Shown here one piece after another: positions 54,894 to 63,701 of a stretch of 64,000 nt of DNA; position 1 is the stretch's first letter; every line of letters begins with the position of its first letter. A program made the position numbers and the translations under genes. The notes below the pieces were generated by a model. That model had not been told where the DNA came from and did not search any database. It worked only from the letters and a program-made list of their open reading frames with translations. This DNA comes from Flavivirga eckloniae (GTDB taxonomy: Bacteria > Bacteroidota > Bacteroidia > Flavobacteriales > Flavobacteriaceae), in assembly GCF_002886045.1 (NCBI RefSeq), contig NZ_CP025791.1:3177001-3241000 (forward strand), read 5' to 3'.

Positions 54894-55649
54894 TTATAAA
54901 TCCTTTTTCACAGTAACACTATTCGCCTGGGCAGTTGGAAACACCAATAAATCTGCAATATTCACATGAGGAGGTCGGGATACAGCGAAATAAATAATCT
55001 CGGCAATATCTTCAGCCTGTAAAGCTTTAAAACCTTTGTAAACAGAGCCCGCAACCGTATTGTCTCCTTTAAAACGCACCTGCGAGAATTCCGTTTCTAC
55101 CAAGCCGGGGTTTATGGCGCCCACTTTTATTCCAAACGGATTTAAATCGATACGCATACCTTCTGTAATAGCTAGAACAGCATGTTTACTGGCGCAGTAT
55201 ACATTTCCTTTGGGATAAACTTCTTTACCTGCCGATGATCCGATATTAATGATATGTCCCGATTGACGTGCTGTCATTTGCGGAATAATAGCTTTGCTTA
55301 CATACAACAGTCCTTTAACATTAATGTCCATCATAGCGTCCCAGTCATCAATGCTTCCTTCATTTATGGGATCTAAACCATGGGCGTTACCCGCATTGTT
55401 TATTAAAATATCAATGGTATTAAAGGTATCTGGTAACGATTCAATAGCTTGACGTGTTTTTTCTTTATCGCGCACATCGAAATTTAGAATATGAACGTTG
55501 GTTAAGCGCTCCAATTCATTTTGAATAGCTTTTAGTCGTTCCAGACGTCTTCCGCACAATACTAAATCGATGTTATGCTTTGCAAACTCATAAGCAGTTG
55601 CTTCTCCAATACCGCTTGTCGCTCCTGTAATTAGGGCTGTTTTTTTCAT
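54894..55649 (-). CDS. Short-chain dehydrogenase/reductase
   Basis: A 251-residue classical SDR. TGATSGIGEATAYEFA is the nucleotide-binding loop, followed by CGRRLERL (NADP preference suggested by the Arg pair), NNAGNAHG, INIGSSAGKEVYPKGNVYCASKHAV with catalytic Ser, Tyr and Lys, and INPGLVETEFS. It most resembles the YdfG group acting on 3-hydroxy acids such as serine or 3-hydroxypropionate; that is family-level inference. In an operon with the phosphodiester glycosidase gene. Confidence 0.92.
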   Translation of the reverse strand: MKKTALITGATSGIGEATAYEFAKHNIDLVLCGRRLERLKAIQNELERLTNVHILNFDVRDKEKTRQAIESLPDTFNTIDILINNAGNAHGLDPINEGSIDDWDAMMDINVKGLLYVSKAIIPQMTARQSGHIINIGSSAGKEVYPKGNVYCASKHAVLAITEGMRIDLNPFGIKVGAINPGLVETEFSQVRFKGDNTVAGSVYKGFKALQAEDIAEIIYFAVSRPPHVNIADLLVFPTAQANSVTVKKDL

Positions 55650-55921
55650 GTTTTTAACGTAATAAAAAGGCTTTTAATCTATTCAGATACAGGTTATATA
55701 TCTTTTTTTGCAATTCACGTATAAAAATACTTAAAACTGGTTTAATATCGTATTATTGTTATTAAATTATAATTAAGCTCTGGCTATGAATTTGTTATTA
55801 GGTGTTAAGAGTGGCAATTCTAAGTTGCATACCTAAAACATATATTTTTCTTAATTTATTAAAGACTGCATAGCATCAAATTCATAGAGGTAAAACCATA
55901 GCTTTTAAATGGGAATTATAT

Positions 55922-56686
55922 ATGAAGACCTTGACTAAGCTAAAATCAATTCTTCTTGTTTCACTAGTTGTTTCTTTTTTCGGGTGCAAAAATTTTGAAA
56001 CAAATAATGTAGGTGCACAAGTACCACCAACCATTTCGATAAAACTAGCAGATGAGTCTGGAAATTTTGAGGCAGAAAATGTTGGGATTTTTGATGTGAT
56101 GATTAAAATGGATGAGGAAAATGAATGGCTATCGCTTAATTCAAAACAAAAAGGAGAGAGCTTATCTGGTATAACAGGAGACTTCAATGAACTTTTAGTG
56201 AACGAATTTCCCATTAAGTCTGGAACTTTAGAACAAATAAAACTAGTATTGGGTGATGCTAAGGGACAGGATTTAAAATTAGAATTAGATGCTGCAATTG
56301 AAGCTGGCTATGCTTATGATTTTGTTTTAGATTTTAACATTGAACCTGTTTCAGTTACAGGAAAAATAGGAGGTATTAGTTTAAGGTCGGAGATGCGAGT
56401 GGCAACTGATGCGAGTTCTGGAATTATAGAAGGATCTGTTTCCCCTCCAGACGAACCAACCATTGTATCTGTTGTAGACACAAAAGAAACGCCAGAAACC
56501 GAAGACGACGAAGTTATATCGGCTTATACGAATTATGCAGGTGATTTTGCCCTTTGGGGCGTTCCTACCGGAACTTACGAGGTGGTATTAACACCTGTAG
56601 ATGAAAATTCTAAATATAAAGTAACAAAGATTTCTAATATACAAGTGATTAATGGGCAAACTACCGTTATTCAGTCAATTCTTTAA
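55922..56686 (+). CDS. DUF4382-type lipoprotein
   Basis: A 254-residue lipoprotein (signal KSILLVSLVVSFFGCKN, Cys near residue 22). Residues of about 35-160 resemble DUF4382 (DESGNFEAENVGIFDVMIKM, SGITGDFNELLVNEFPIKSGTLEQIKLVLGDAKG, GYAYDFVLDFNIEPVSV). The C-terminal 80 residues are a carboxypeptidase-regulatory-like beta-sandwich (GIIEGSVSPPDEPTIVSVVDTKETPETEDDEVIS, GDFALWGVPTGTYEVVLTP). Function unknown; probably an exposed outer-membrane lipoprotein. A terminator follows. Confidence 0.82.
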   Translation: MKTLTKLKSILLVSLVVSFFGCKNFETNNVGAQVPPTISIKLADESGNFEAENVGIFDVMIKMDEENEWLSLNSKQKGESLSGITGDFNELLVNEFPIKSGTLEQIKLVLGDAKGQDLKLELDAAIEAGYAYDFVLDFNIEPVSVTGKIGGISLRSEMRVATDASSGIIEGSVSPPDEPTIVSVVDTKETPETEDDEVISAYTNYAGDFALWGVPTGTYEVVLTPVDENSKYKVTKISNIQVINGQTTVIQSIL

Positions 56687-56746
56687 AATCGATTTTAAAG
56701 GATTAGTTTTGAGTAAATACTTTACTTCAAAAAAAGCCCAAATGTT

Positions 56747-56781
56747 AAGAACAACTTCGTAAGAAGTTGTTCTTTTGTTTT
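56747..56781 (+). terminator. Rho-independent terminator of the DUF4382 lipoprotein gene
   Basis: AAGAACAACTT and AAGTTGTTCTT form an 11-bp stem around CGTAAG, followed by TTGTTTT. It separates this gene from the moxR-bat operon. Confidence 0.85.
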
Positions 56782-56853
56782 AATGAATTATTAACTGCGT
56801 TTATTGAATATTTTAACCAATCCTTAACAGGTTTAGAAGAAAAATTTTAACAA

Positions 56854-56885
56854 TTTGCATTGCTCAAATAAGCTTATTATATTCG
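56854..56885 (+). promoter_or_regulatory. Putative promoter of the moxR-bat operon
   Basis: TTTG at 56854-56857 is followed after 20 nt by TATATTCG (56878-56885), one mismatch from the TAnnTTTG consensus. The spacing is correct and it lies 21 nt before the moxR ATG. Confidence 0.5.
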
Positions 56886-56906
56886 GGCTTTAAAAAAATA
56901 AAGAAG

Positions 56907-57908
56907 ATGCAAGAAACAGGTACAATTGATATTAAGACAATTAATGAGAAAATTGAAAAGGAGAGCGCTTTTGTTGATTTACTGATGTTGGAAATGAATA
57001 AAGTAATTGTAGGCCAAAAACATATGGTAGAACGGTTACTTATTGGGTTGTTAGGTCGAGGGCATATCTTGCTTGAAGGTGTTCCTGGGTTAGCAAAAAC
57101 CTTGGCTATTAATACCTTGGCGCAAGCAGTAGATGGAAGCTTTAGCAGAATACAATTCACCCCAGACTTATTACCAGCCGATGTTACGGGAACATTAATC
57201 TACAATATGAAGGTTAATGATTTTTCGATAAAGAAGGGACCTATATTTGCTAATTTTGTGTTAGCAGATGAGATTAATAGAGCGCCAGCAAAAGTACAAT
57301 CGGCATTACTTGAAGCCATGCAGGAAAAACAGGTGACTATTGGCGACGAAACGTTTGTATTAGATAAGCCATTTTTAGTAATGGCAACACAAAATCCTGT
57401 AGAGCAGGAAGGGACTTATCCGTTACCAGAAGCTCAGGTTGACCGTTTTATGTTAAAAACGGTTATCGACTACCCGAAGATTGACGAAGAACAATTAATC
57501 ATGAGAGCGAATTTAAAAGGGGCTTGGGATAAAGTAAATCCCGTGGTTCCTGTTTCGCAAATACTAAAAGCTCAAGAGGTTGTTCGAGAAGTTTACATGG
57601 ACGAAAAAATTGAAAAATACATTCTGGATATCATATTTGCAACACGATATCCTGAGAAATATAAACTAGCAGATTTAAAACCTCTTATTTCTTTTGGGGC
57701 ATCGCCACGTGGAAGTATCAATTTAGCAACAGCGGCTAAATGTTATGCTTTTATTAAGCGTCGTGGTTATGTAATTCCAGAAGATGTTCGTGCTGTTGTT
57801 TATGATGTATTAAGACATAGAATAGGGATTACTTACGAGGCCGAGGCCGAAAACGTAACTTCAGTTGATATTATCAATAAAATCGTAAACGAAATAGAAG
57901 TACCATAA
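56907..57908 (+). CDS. MoxR family AAA+ ATPase
   Basis: A 333-residue ATPase. Walker A is GVPGLAKT near residue 60, Walker B FVLADEINRAP near 113, the sensor MATQNPVEQEG near 155, and the arginine-containing LPEAQVDRF follows. MoxR proteins act as chaperones that insert metals or assemble complexes with von Willebrand A proteins. It is the first gene of the bat operon, followed by DUF58 and the VWA proteins, the standard order. Confidence 0.95.
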   Translation: MQETGTIDIKTINEKIEKESAFVDLLMLEMNKVIVGQKHMVERLLIGLLGRGHILLEGVPGLAKTLAINTLAQAVDGSFSRIQFTPDLLPADVTGTLIYNMKVNDFSIKKGPIFANFVLADEINRAPAKVQSALLEAMQEKQVTIGDETFVLDKPFLVMATQNPVEQEGTYPLPEAQVDRFMLKTVIDYPKIDEEQLIMRANLKGAWDKVNPVVPVSQILKAQEVVREVYMDEKIEKYILDIIFATRYPEKYKLADLKPLISFGASPRGSINLATAAKCYAFIKRRGYVIPEDVRAVVYDVLRHRIGITYEAEAENVTSVDIINKIVNEIEVP

Positions 57909-57994
57909 AAACGAGTACTCAGTGTTCAGTCTACAGTTTGCAGTTAAATTAATTGCGACTGAATACTGGTTACTGCATACTGCATACTGAAAAA

Positions 57995-58861
57995 ATGGAT
58001 ACTAAAGAATTACTAAAAAAAGTACGAAAAATAGAGATTAAGACGCGTCGTTTGTCTGATCATATATTTGGAGGGGAATATCATTCAACCTTTAAGGGGC
58101 GTGGTATGACTTTTAGTGAAGTGCGCCAGTATCAATTTGGGGACGATGTTCGAAATATAGATTGGAACGTAACAGCACGTTACAACGAACCCTATGTAAA
58201 GGTTTTTGAAGAAGAACGAGAACTTACCATGATGCTTATGGTAGATATATCGGGTTCTGAGCTGTTTGGAACAGAACAGCAGTTTAAAAACGAAGTGGTT
58301 ACAGAAATAGCAGCAACCTTAGCGTTTTCTGCCACGCAAAACAACGATAAAATTGGTCTCATCTTATTTTCCGATAAGGTAGAGCTTTATATACCACCCA
58401 AAAAAGGACGTTCGCACGTGCTTCGTATCATTCGGGAACTTATCGAGTTTAAACCGGAAAGCAAACAGACAAATTTGGCAGAAGCATTAAAGTTTATGCA
58501 AAACGTCATGAAGAAAAAAGCCATAGTGTTTGTACTGTCCGATTTTATTGCCGACGATTACGACCAAACCATGAAAATTGTTTCAGGGAAACATGATGTA
58601 ACTGGTATACGGGTTTACGATAAACACGAAGTAAGCATACCAAATTTAGGAATGGTAGAAATGGAAGATGAAGAAACCGGAGAATTCATGTTGGTAAATA
58701 CATCATCGAAAAAAGTCAGACTTAATTACAGCACTTTCTACAAGGAAAAAGTAGACTATTATAAAGAAAGTTTTACAAAATCGGGTGCAGGGGCAATAGA
58801 TTGTCGCGTAGACGAAAGCTATGTGAAAAAGCTTCTGGGGTATTTTAAAAGAAGAGGATAA
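57995..58861 (+). CDS. DUF58 domain protein (VWA-like)
   Basis: A 288-residue protein from the ATG of MDTKELLKKVRKIEIKTRRL, which is the usual family start; an ATG 14 codons earlier lies in repetitive spacer. The DUF58 core GGEYHSTFKGRGMTFSEVRQYQFGDDVRNIDWNVTAR is clear, followed by a VWA-type site MVDISGSELFG. It is thought to work with MoxR in assembling or protecting envelope proteins. The preceding 86 nt are spacer with repeated ACTG-type phrases. Confidence 0.93.
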   Translation: MDTKELLKKVRKIEIKTRRLSDHIFGGEYHSTFKGRGMTFSEVRQYQFGDDVRNIDWNVTARYNEPYVKVFEEERELTMMLMVDISGSELFGTEQQFKNEVVTEIAATLAFSATQNNDKIGLILFSDKVELYIPPKKGRSHVLRIIRELIEFKPESKQTNLAEALKFMQNVMKKKAIVFVLSDFIADDYDQTMKIVSGKHDVTGIRVYDKHEVSIPNLGMVEMEDEETGEFMLVNTSSKKVRLNYSTFYKEKVDYYKESFTKSGAGAIDCRVDESYVKKLLGYFKRRG

Positions 58862-58874
58862 ATTTTAGTTTAAA

Positions 58875-60548
58875 GTGAAAAGTTTAAAGTTTAAAAATAT
58901 AGTTCAGAATAAACATAGGAGTCAAGTCTTCGGCATTCGACCTTCAATCTTGTTATCTTTTGTCTTTTGCCTATTCACTTTTGTCTCATATTCTCAAGTC
59001 ACTTCAGCAGTCGATTCCACATCTATAAAAATAGGTGAGCAGATTACATATCATATTCAGGTAGAAACAGATACTACAAGTTTGGTGGTTTTTCCGGAAG
59101 GACAAACATTTACGCCTCTGGAAATGATCGAATCTTATGAAATAGACACCTTAAAAAAGAACGACAAGTACAATCTGATTAAAAAATATGGCTTAACGCA
59201 ATTCGATTCTGGAGCCTATACCATTCCAAGGCAAAAAATAATTGTTGGCGATAAAACCTTTTTTACAGATTCCCTAAAGGTTGAAGTTAGGAATATAGTT
59301 GTTGATACTACAAAGCAAGGGTTGTACGATATCAAGCCCATTATTGATGTTAAAAAACCTTCAAGTAATTGGTGGAAATATGTACTGATTACTCTTCTAA
59401 TAATTGGTATAGTGGCCTTTTTGCTGTTTTGGTTTATATGGAGAAAAAAGCCGCTAACTGAGGAAGAACAAATTGCATTACTTCCACCTTATGATAGAGC
59501 TAAAATGGCTCTTAAAAAACTGGATGAAAGCCATTATTTAGAACACGAGGAATTAAAAGAATATTATTCGGAATTAACAGGAATCATCAGGAAGTACTTA
59601 GATGAAAAGGTATACGATCATTCTTTGGAAAGTACTACCGATGAGTTAATTAGTCGACTTCGATTACTTAAGGAAGGTAATCAGATTGATTTAAGTCCGG
59701 AGACTATTAAAAATATAGAAAGTATTTTAAAACGAGCCGATTTAGTGAAATTTGCAAAGTCTGCACCAGATATTGCATTAGCCGAATTAGACAGGAATAC
59801 GATTGATAACGAAATTGATCATGTAAAAGAAGTGCTCCCAGAACCAACGGAAGAAGAGAAGCTTTTAGATGAAAAGTATAGAGAGGAATTAGAGCGTAAA
59901 AAGACCCGAAAGAAAATTATAATAACGGTAGCAATAAGTCTGTTTTTAATAATAGCTACTTTCGTAGGTTTTTCAATAAAATTTGGTTTCAATTATGTTA
60001 AAGATACTATTATTGGTCACGAGAGCATAGAGCTTTTAGAAGGTGATTGGGTAACTAGTGATTATGGCGTACCACCTATAACACTTTCGACACCAAAAGT
60101 ATTAAAAAGAATAGATTCTGGTATACCAGAAGAATTGGCTCAACAGGTTGAGGTAACCATGTTTGGATATGGTAGTTTAATTGATAAGTTTAATATTGTA
60201 GTTGCTACATCCAAGTACAAAAATTTAGGTGAAAACAAAATAGATTTACAAAATGCTATAGATGGAAATTTTAAAACCCTTGAAGCATCTGGAGCTCAGA
60301 ATATCATAACAAAGAACGACAAGTTTGTTACTCCAAATGGCGCTGAAGGACTAAAAGTTTACGGTACGTTGGAGATGCCTGTGCCAAAGTCGGACAAAGT
60401 TGAAAAAGGGAAGTATACTATTTTAGCATTCACATCAGAAAATGTTGTACAGCAAGCATTGCTTTTCTGGAGGGAACATGATGTTTATGCAGATCAAATA
60501 GTTGAGCGAATTTTAAATTCAATAGAACTTAAAAAAGCGGAAGAATAA
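58875..60548 (+). CDS. BatD/DUF4381-like membrane protein of the Bat operon
   Basis: A 557-residue protein with a GTG start at 58875. The signal peptide (SILLSFVFCLFTFVSYSQ) is preceded by an unusually long, Lys-rich n-region encoded by repeat-like DNA. A periplasmic beta domain (IGEQITYHIQVETD...) resembles the BatD N-terminus. A membrane helix follows (YVLITLLIIGIVAFLLFWFIW, near residue 170), then a cytoplasmic helical part (DESHYLEHEELKEYYSELTGIIRKYLDEKVYDHSLESTTDELI) as in DUF4381. A second helix (IIITVAISLFLIIATFVGF) near 352 precedes a C-terminal domain of unknown type. Its stop overlaps the batA start by one base (TAATG). Confidence 0.8.
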   Translation: MKSLKFKNIVQNKHRSQVFGIRPSILLSFVFCLFTFVSYSQVTSAVDSTSIKIGEQITYHIQVETDTTSLVVFPEGQTFTPLEMIESYEIDTLKKNDKYNLIKKYGLTQFDSGAYTIPRQKIIVGDKTFFTDSLKVEVRNIVVDTTKQGLYDIKPIIDVKKPSSNWWKYVLITLLIIGIVAFLLFWFIWRKKPLTEEEQIALLPPYDRAKMALKKLDESHYLEHEELKEYYSELTGIIRKYLDEKVYDHSLESTTDELISRLRLLKEGNQIDLSPETIKNIESILKRADLVKFAKSAPDIALAELDRNTIDNEIDHVKEVLPEPTEEEKLLDEKYREELERKKTRKKIIITVAISLFLIIATFVGFSIKFGFNYVKDTIIGHESIELLEGDWVTSDYGVPPITLSTPKVLKRIDSGIPEELAQQVEVTMFGYGSLIDKFNIVVATSKYKNLGENKIDLQNAIDGNFKTLEASGAQNIITKNDKFVTPNGAEGLKVYGTLEMPVPKSDKVEKGKYTILAFTSENVVQQALLFWREHDVYADQIVERILNSIELKKAEE

Positions 60549-61552
60549 TGTTTGAGGGAATCGAATTTTTAAATAAAGAATTTTTCTGGTTATTGCTAGC
60601 ACTTCCGCTAGCTGTACTATGGTACATATTAAAACACAAAAAGCAAACCGCAGAGCTAAAAATATCAAGCTTAAAAGGCTTTAAAATTACCAATTCCTGG
60701 TTGCCAAAACTAAAGCACTTATTATTCGTTTTGCGTTTGGTTGCATTAGCTTTATTAATTATGGCATTGGCTAGACCCCAAACAGTAGATGTTTCAACGA
60801 AAACAAAAACGACCAGAGGGATAGATATTGTAATGGCTATAGATGTTTCTGCAAGTATGTTGGCTAAGGATTTATCACCAAATAGATTGGAAGCGTTAAA
60901 AAAAGTAGCGGCAGAATTTATTAAAGGCAGGCCAAACGATAGAATTGGTCTGGTAGAATATGCTGGAGAAAGCTATACAAAAACACCAATAACTAGTGAT
61001 AAAGCTATAGTAATAAGATCCTTAAAGAGTATACAATATAATAATATTATTGAAGGTGGGACTGCTATAGGTATGGGGCTGGCAACATCAGTAAACCGAT
61101 TAAAAGATAGTAAAGCTACCAGTAAGGTGATTATTTTGTTAACCGATGGTGTAAACAATTCAGGGTTTATCGATCCTAAAATTGCTAGCGAACTTGCGGT
61201 TGAATACGACATAAAGACCTATACCATTGGTTTAGGAACAAACGGAATGGCACTCTCGCCAGTTCGTATTTTGCCTAATGGTTCATTCCAATACGGACGT
61301 ATTCAAGTGGAGATTGACGAAGAGCTGTTAAAAGAAATTGCCAACGTTACTGGAGGTAAATATTTTAGAGCTACAGATAATAGGAAATTGGAAGAGATTT
61401 ATGATGAAATTAATAAGCTGGAAAAAACAGAAATCGAAGAATTTAAATTTTATAATTACGAAGAGAAATACAGGTCGTTAGTTATCCTTGCAGGACTATT
61501 ACTCATTATAGAATTGCTGTTGCGCTTTACGATTTTTAGAAGCTTCGTTTAA
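60548..61552 (+). CDS. BatA-type von Willebrand factor A membrane protein
   Basis: A 334-residue protein. Two N-terminal helices (WLLLALPLAVLWYIL; LLFVLRLVALALLIMALA) precede the VWA domain, with MIDAS motif AIDVSASMLAKDL (DxSxS) near residue 97, then TPITSDKA and LLTDGVNNSG. A C-terminal helix (SLVILAGLLLIIELLLRF) closes it. BatA proteins are linked to aerotolerance and envelope stress. Translationally coupled to the upstream BatD/DUF4381-like gene by a TAATG overlap. Confidence 0.92.
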   Translation: MFEGIEFLNKEFFWLLLALPLAVLWYILKHKKQTAELKISSLKGFKITNSWLPKLKHLLFVLRLVALALLIMALARPQTVDVSTKTKTTRGIDIVMAIDVSASMLAKDLSPNRLEALKKVAAEFIKGRPNDRIGLVEYAGESYTKTPITSDKAIVIRSLKSIQYNNIIEGGTAIGMGLATSVNRLKDSKATSKVIILLTDGVNNSGFIDPKIASELAVEYDIKTYTIGLGTNGMALSPVRILPNGSFQYGRIQVEIDEELLKEIANVTGGKYFRATDNRKLEEIYDEINKLEKTEIEEFKFYNYEEKYRSLVILAGLLLIIELLLRFTIFRSFV

Positions 61553-61678
61553 AGAAATGTAGACACGTATTAGAGAAAAGGCTTTGAAATAGAGGCTTTA
61601 TAGAGAATTTGAGTATAGAAGTATTGTGAATTCGTGGCAAAACAAATAAACGAATTCACGGCAAACAAATAAACAATA

Positions 61679-62716
61679 ATGTATCAATTAGAAGAGAAAA
61701 TATGGTTTTGGGCATTAGGTATTATTCCAGTAATAATCCTATTCTTTTTGATGCTTCAGTTTTGGAAATATAAAACACAAAACAAATTTGCAGATAAAAG
61801 ATTGCTTAAAAAGTTAAGCCCAAATACATCCGTATTCAAATCAGTTTTAAAAATAGGGGTTTTGAGCCTTGCTTTTGCTTGTTTGGCAATAGCATTGGTA
61901 AATCCCAAAATAGGTACAAAACTAGAAACGGTTAAACGAGAAGGTGTAGATATTGTATTTGCTATCGATGTATCTAAGAGTATGTTGGCAGAAGATATTG
62001 CGCCAAATAGGTTAGAAAAATCAAAACAACTCGTTACCCAGATTATCAATAATTTGGCGAGCGATCGCATTGGTATAATAGCATACGCAGGGAAAGCATT
62101 TCCGCAGTTACCCATTACAACAGATTATGCGTCTGCTAAGATGTTTTTACAGAGCATGAATACCGATATGCTATCATCACAAGGAACTGCTATAAACGAA
62201 GCCATTAAATTAGCAAAAACCTATTTTGATGATGAACAGCAAACCAATCGAGTACTGGTTATTATTTCGGATGGTGAAGATCATAGCGAAGAAGCGGCTG
62301 CTATAGCAGAGGAAGCCAATGAAGAAGGCATTCGAATATTTACAATAGGTGTGGGTGATGTAAAAGGTGGGCCTATTCCAGAGAGGCGAAATGGTATTGT
62401 TTTAAACTACAAGAAGGATAGCAAGGGAGAAACCGTTATTACTCGTTTAAATGAAGAAACGCTTAAAGCTATAGCAGATGAAGCTAATGGCGCTTATATA
62501 AATGGGGAAAGTACAAACGATGTTGTTGAAAATATTCGTGAAATTTTAAACAGCATGGATAAAACAGAATTTGAAGCCAAGCAATTTGCCGATTTTAAAG
62601 ATCAATTTCAATGGTTTTTAGGATTTGGAATTTTCCTTTTGCTATTAGATGTTTTTCTATTGGAGCGTAAGACAGCTTGGTTAAAAAAACTGAATTTGTT
62701 TAACGAGAATCTTTAG
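61679..62716 (+). CDS. BatB-type von Willebrand factor A membrane protein
   Basis: A 345-residue paralogue of BatA with the same layout: N-terminal helices (FWALGIIPVIILFFLML; VLSLAFACLAIALV), MIDAS AIDVSKSMLAEDI near residue 96, LPITTDYASAKM, VLVIISDGEDHSEE, and a C-terminal helix (FLGFGIFLLLLDVFLL). The unequal residue after the Ser pair (K instead of A) is the common difference from BatA. A 126-nt spacer with two copies of a GAATTC(A/G)(C/T)GGCAAA phrase separates it from batA. Confidence 0.93.
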   Translation: MYQLEEKIWFWALGIIPVIILFFLMLQFWKYKTQNKFADKRLLKKLSPNTSVFKSVLKIGVLSLAFACLAIALVNPKIGTKLETVKREGVDIVFAIDVSKSMLAEDIAPNRLEKSKQLVTQIINNLASDRIGIIAYAGKAFPQLPITTDYASAKMFLQSMNTDMLSSQGTAINEAIKLAKTYFDDEQQTNRVLVIISDGEDHSEEAAAIAEEANEEGIRIFTIGVGDVKGGPIPERRNGIVLNYKKDSKGETVITRLNEETLKAIADEANGAYINGESTNDVVENIREILNSMDKTEFEAKQFADFKDQFQWFLGFGIFLLLLDVFLLERKTAWLKKLNLFNENL

Positions 62717-62811
62717 TTCTCTTTAAAAAGGGATTAACTAACTCGATTTAAACTTTTATAAATTTTTTAACGAACAAAAGTATAAGGTTTTATATCTTAG
62801 AAATAAAAAAA

Positions 62812-63648
62812 ATGAAACAGATAGTATTAGTTCTATTAACATGCATTACCTCAATAGCTTCTTTTGCTCAGGAAGAAGATGATAAAGCACAAAGGTTAGC
62901 GTTAAAAAAGGCTAATGGCTATGTTTATGAGGGAAATAATTCAATAAATAATGACGATTTTGTTTCTGGAGAAATGGCATACAGACAAGCTATTTCTAAA
63001 CAACCAAATACGGTAGCTGGAATTTACAATTTAGGAAACGCGTATTATAAAGAAGGTAATTACGAAGAAGCTCTTTATCGTCATGAGCAAGCTGCAAAGG
63101 CTACTACTTCAAAATCGGAAAAGCATAAAGCATATCATAACATCGGCAATATTTTAATGCAGAATAAAAAGTGCAAGGAAGCCGTTGAAGCCTTTAAAAG
63201 TGCTTTGAGAAACGATCCAACAGACAACGAAACACGTTACAATTTAGGAATAGCTAAGATTTGTGCAGAACAGCAGAAAGATCAGCAAGACCAAAATAAG
63301 GACGATAAAAAGAAGGATCAGAATAAAGACGATCAAGACAAAAAAGATAACGAGAATAAAAAAGATCAGAAAGACCAAAAAGATCAAAATAACGAGGATC
63401 AAAAAGACAAAGGCGACCAGGACAAAAAAGATGATGAAGGAAAGCCAAAAGACGACAAAAAAGATAAAGGTAAGGGAGAAGATGAACAGAAAGATAAACA
63501 AAAGCCCAAGCCAAAACCTGGACAAATGTCGCCACAGCAAATAAAAAATTTATTGGAAGCCATGAACAATCAAGAACAAAAAGTTCAGGAAAAAATGAAT
63601 GCGGTAAAAGAAAAAGGTGCCAAAATTAAAACGGAAAAGGACTGGTAG
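62812..63648 (+). CDS. BatC-type tetratricopeptide repeat protein with charged low-complexity tail
   Basis: A 278-residue exported protein (signal VLLTCITSIASFAQE). Three TPR-like helical pairs follow (DFVSGEMAYRQAISKQPNTVAGIYNLGNAYYKEG; YEEALYRHEQAAKAT; KCKEAVEAFKSALRNDPTDNETRYNLG). Residues of about 160-230 are almost only Lys, Asp, Gln, Asn and Glu, built from GATCAAAAAGAC-like DNA repeats. A final helical segment SPQQIKNLLEAMNNQEQ ends it, matching the BatC C-terminus. Probable scaffold for the VWA proteins encoded just upstream. Confidence 0.9.
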   Translation: MKQIVLVLLTCITSIASFAQEEDDKAQRLALKKANGYVYEGNNSINNDDFVSGEMAYRQAISKQPNTVAGIYNLGNAYYKEGNYEEALYRHEQAAKATTSKSEKHKAYHNIGNILMQNKKCKEAVEAFKSALRNDPTDNETRYNLGIAKICAEQQKDQQDQNKDDKKKDQNKDDQDKKDNENKKDQKDQKDQNNEDQKDKGDQDKKDDEGKPKDDKKDKGKGEDEQKDKQKPKPKPGQMSPQQIKNLLEAMNNQEQKVQEKMNAVKEKGAKIKTEKDW

Positions 63649-63701
63649 ATTAACGATTAACGAGTTTTGATTAACAAGTTTTGAATTGAGAATAAGTATC
63701 G

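Noticed and set aside
63244-63544. Long open frames on both strands over the end of batC
   Set aside because: Artefacts of the AAAGAC/GATCAA low-complexity repeat; the translations are monotonous (Ile/Lys/Arg or Phe/Leu/Ile) and overlap the well-supported batC frame.
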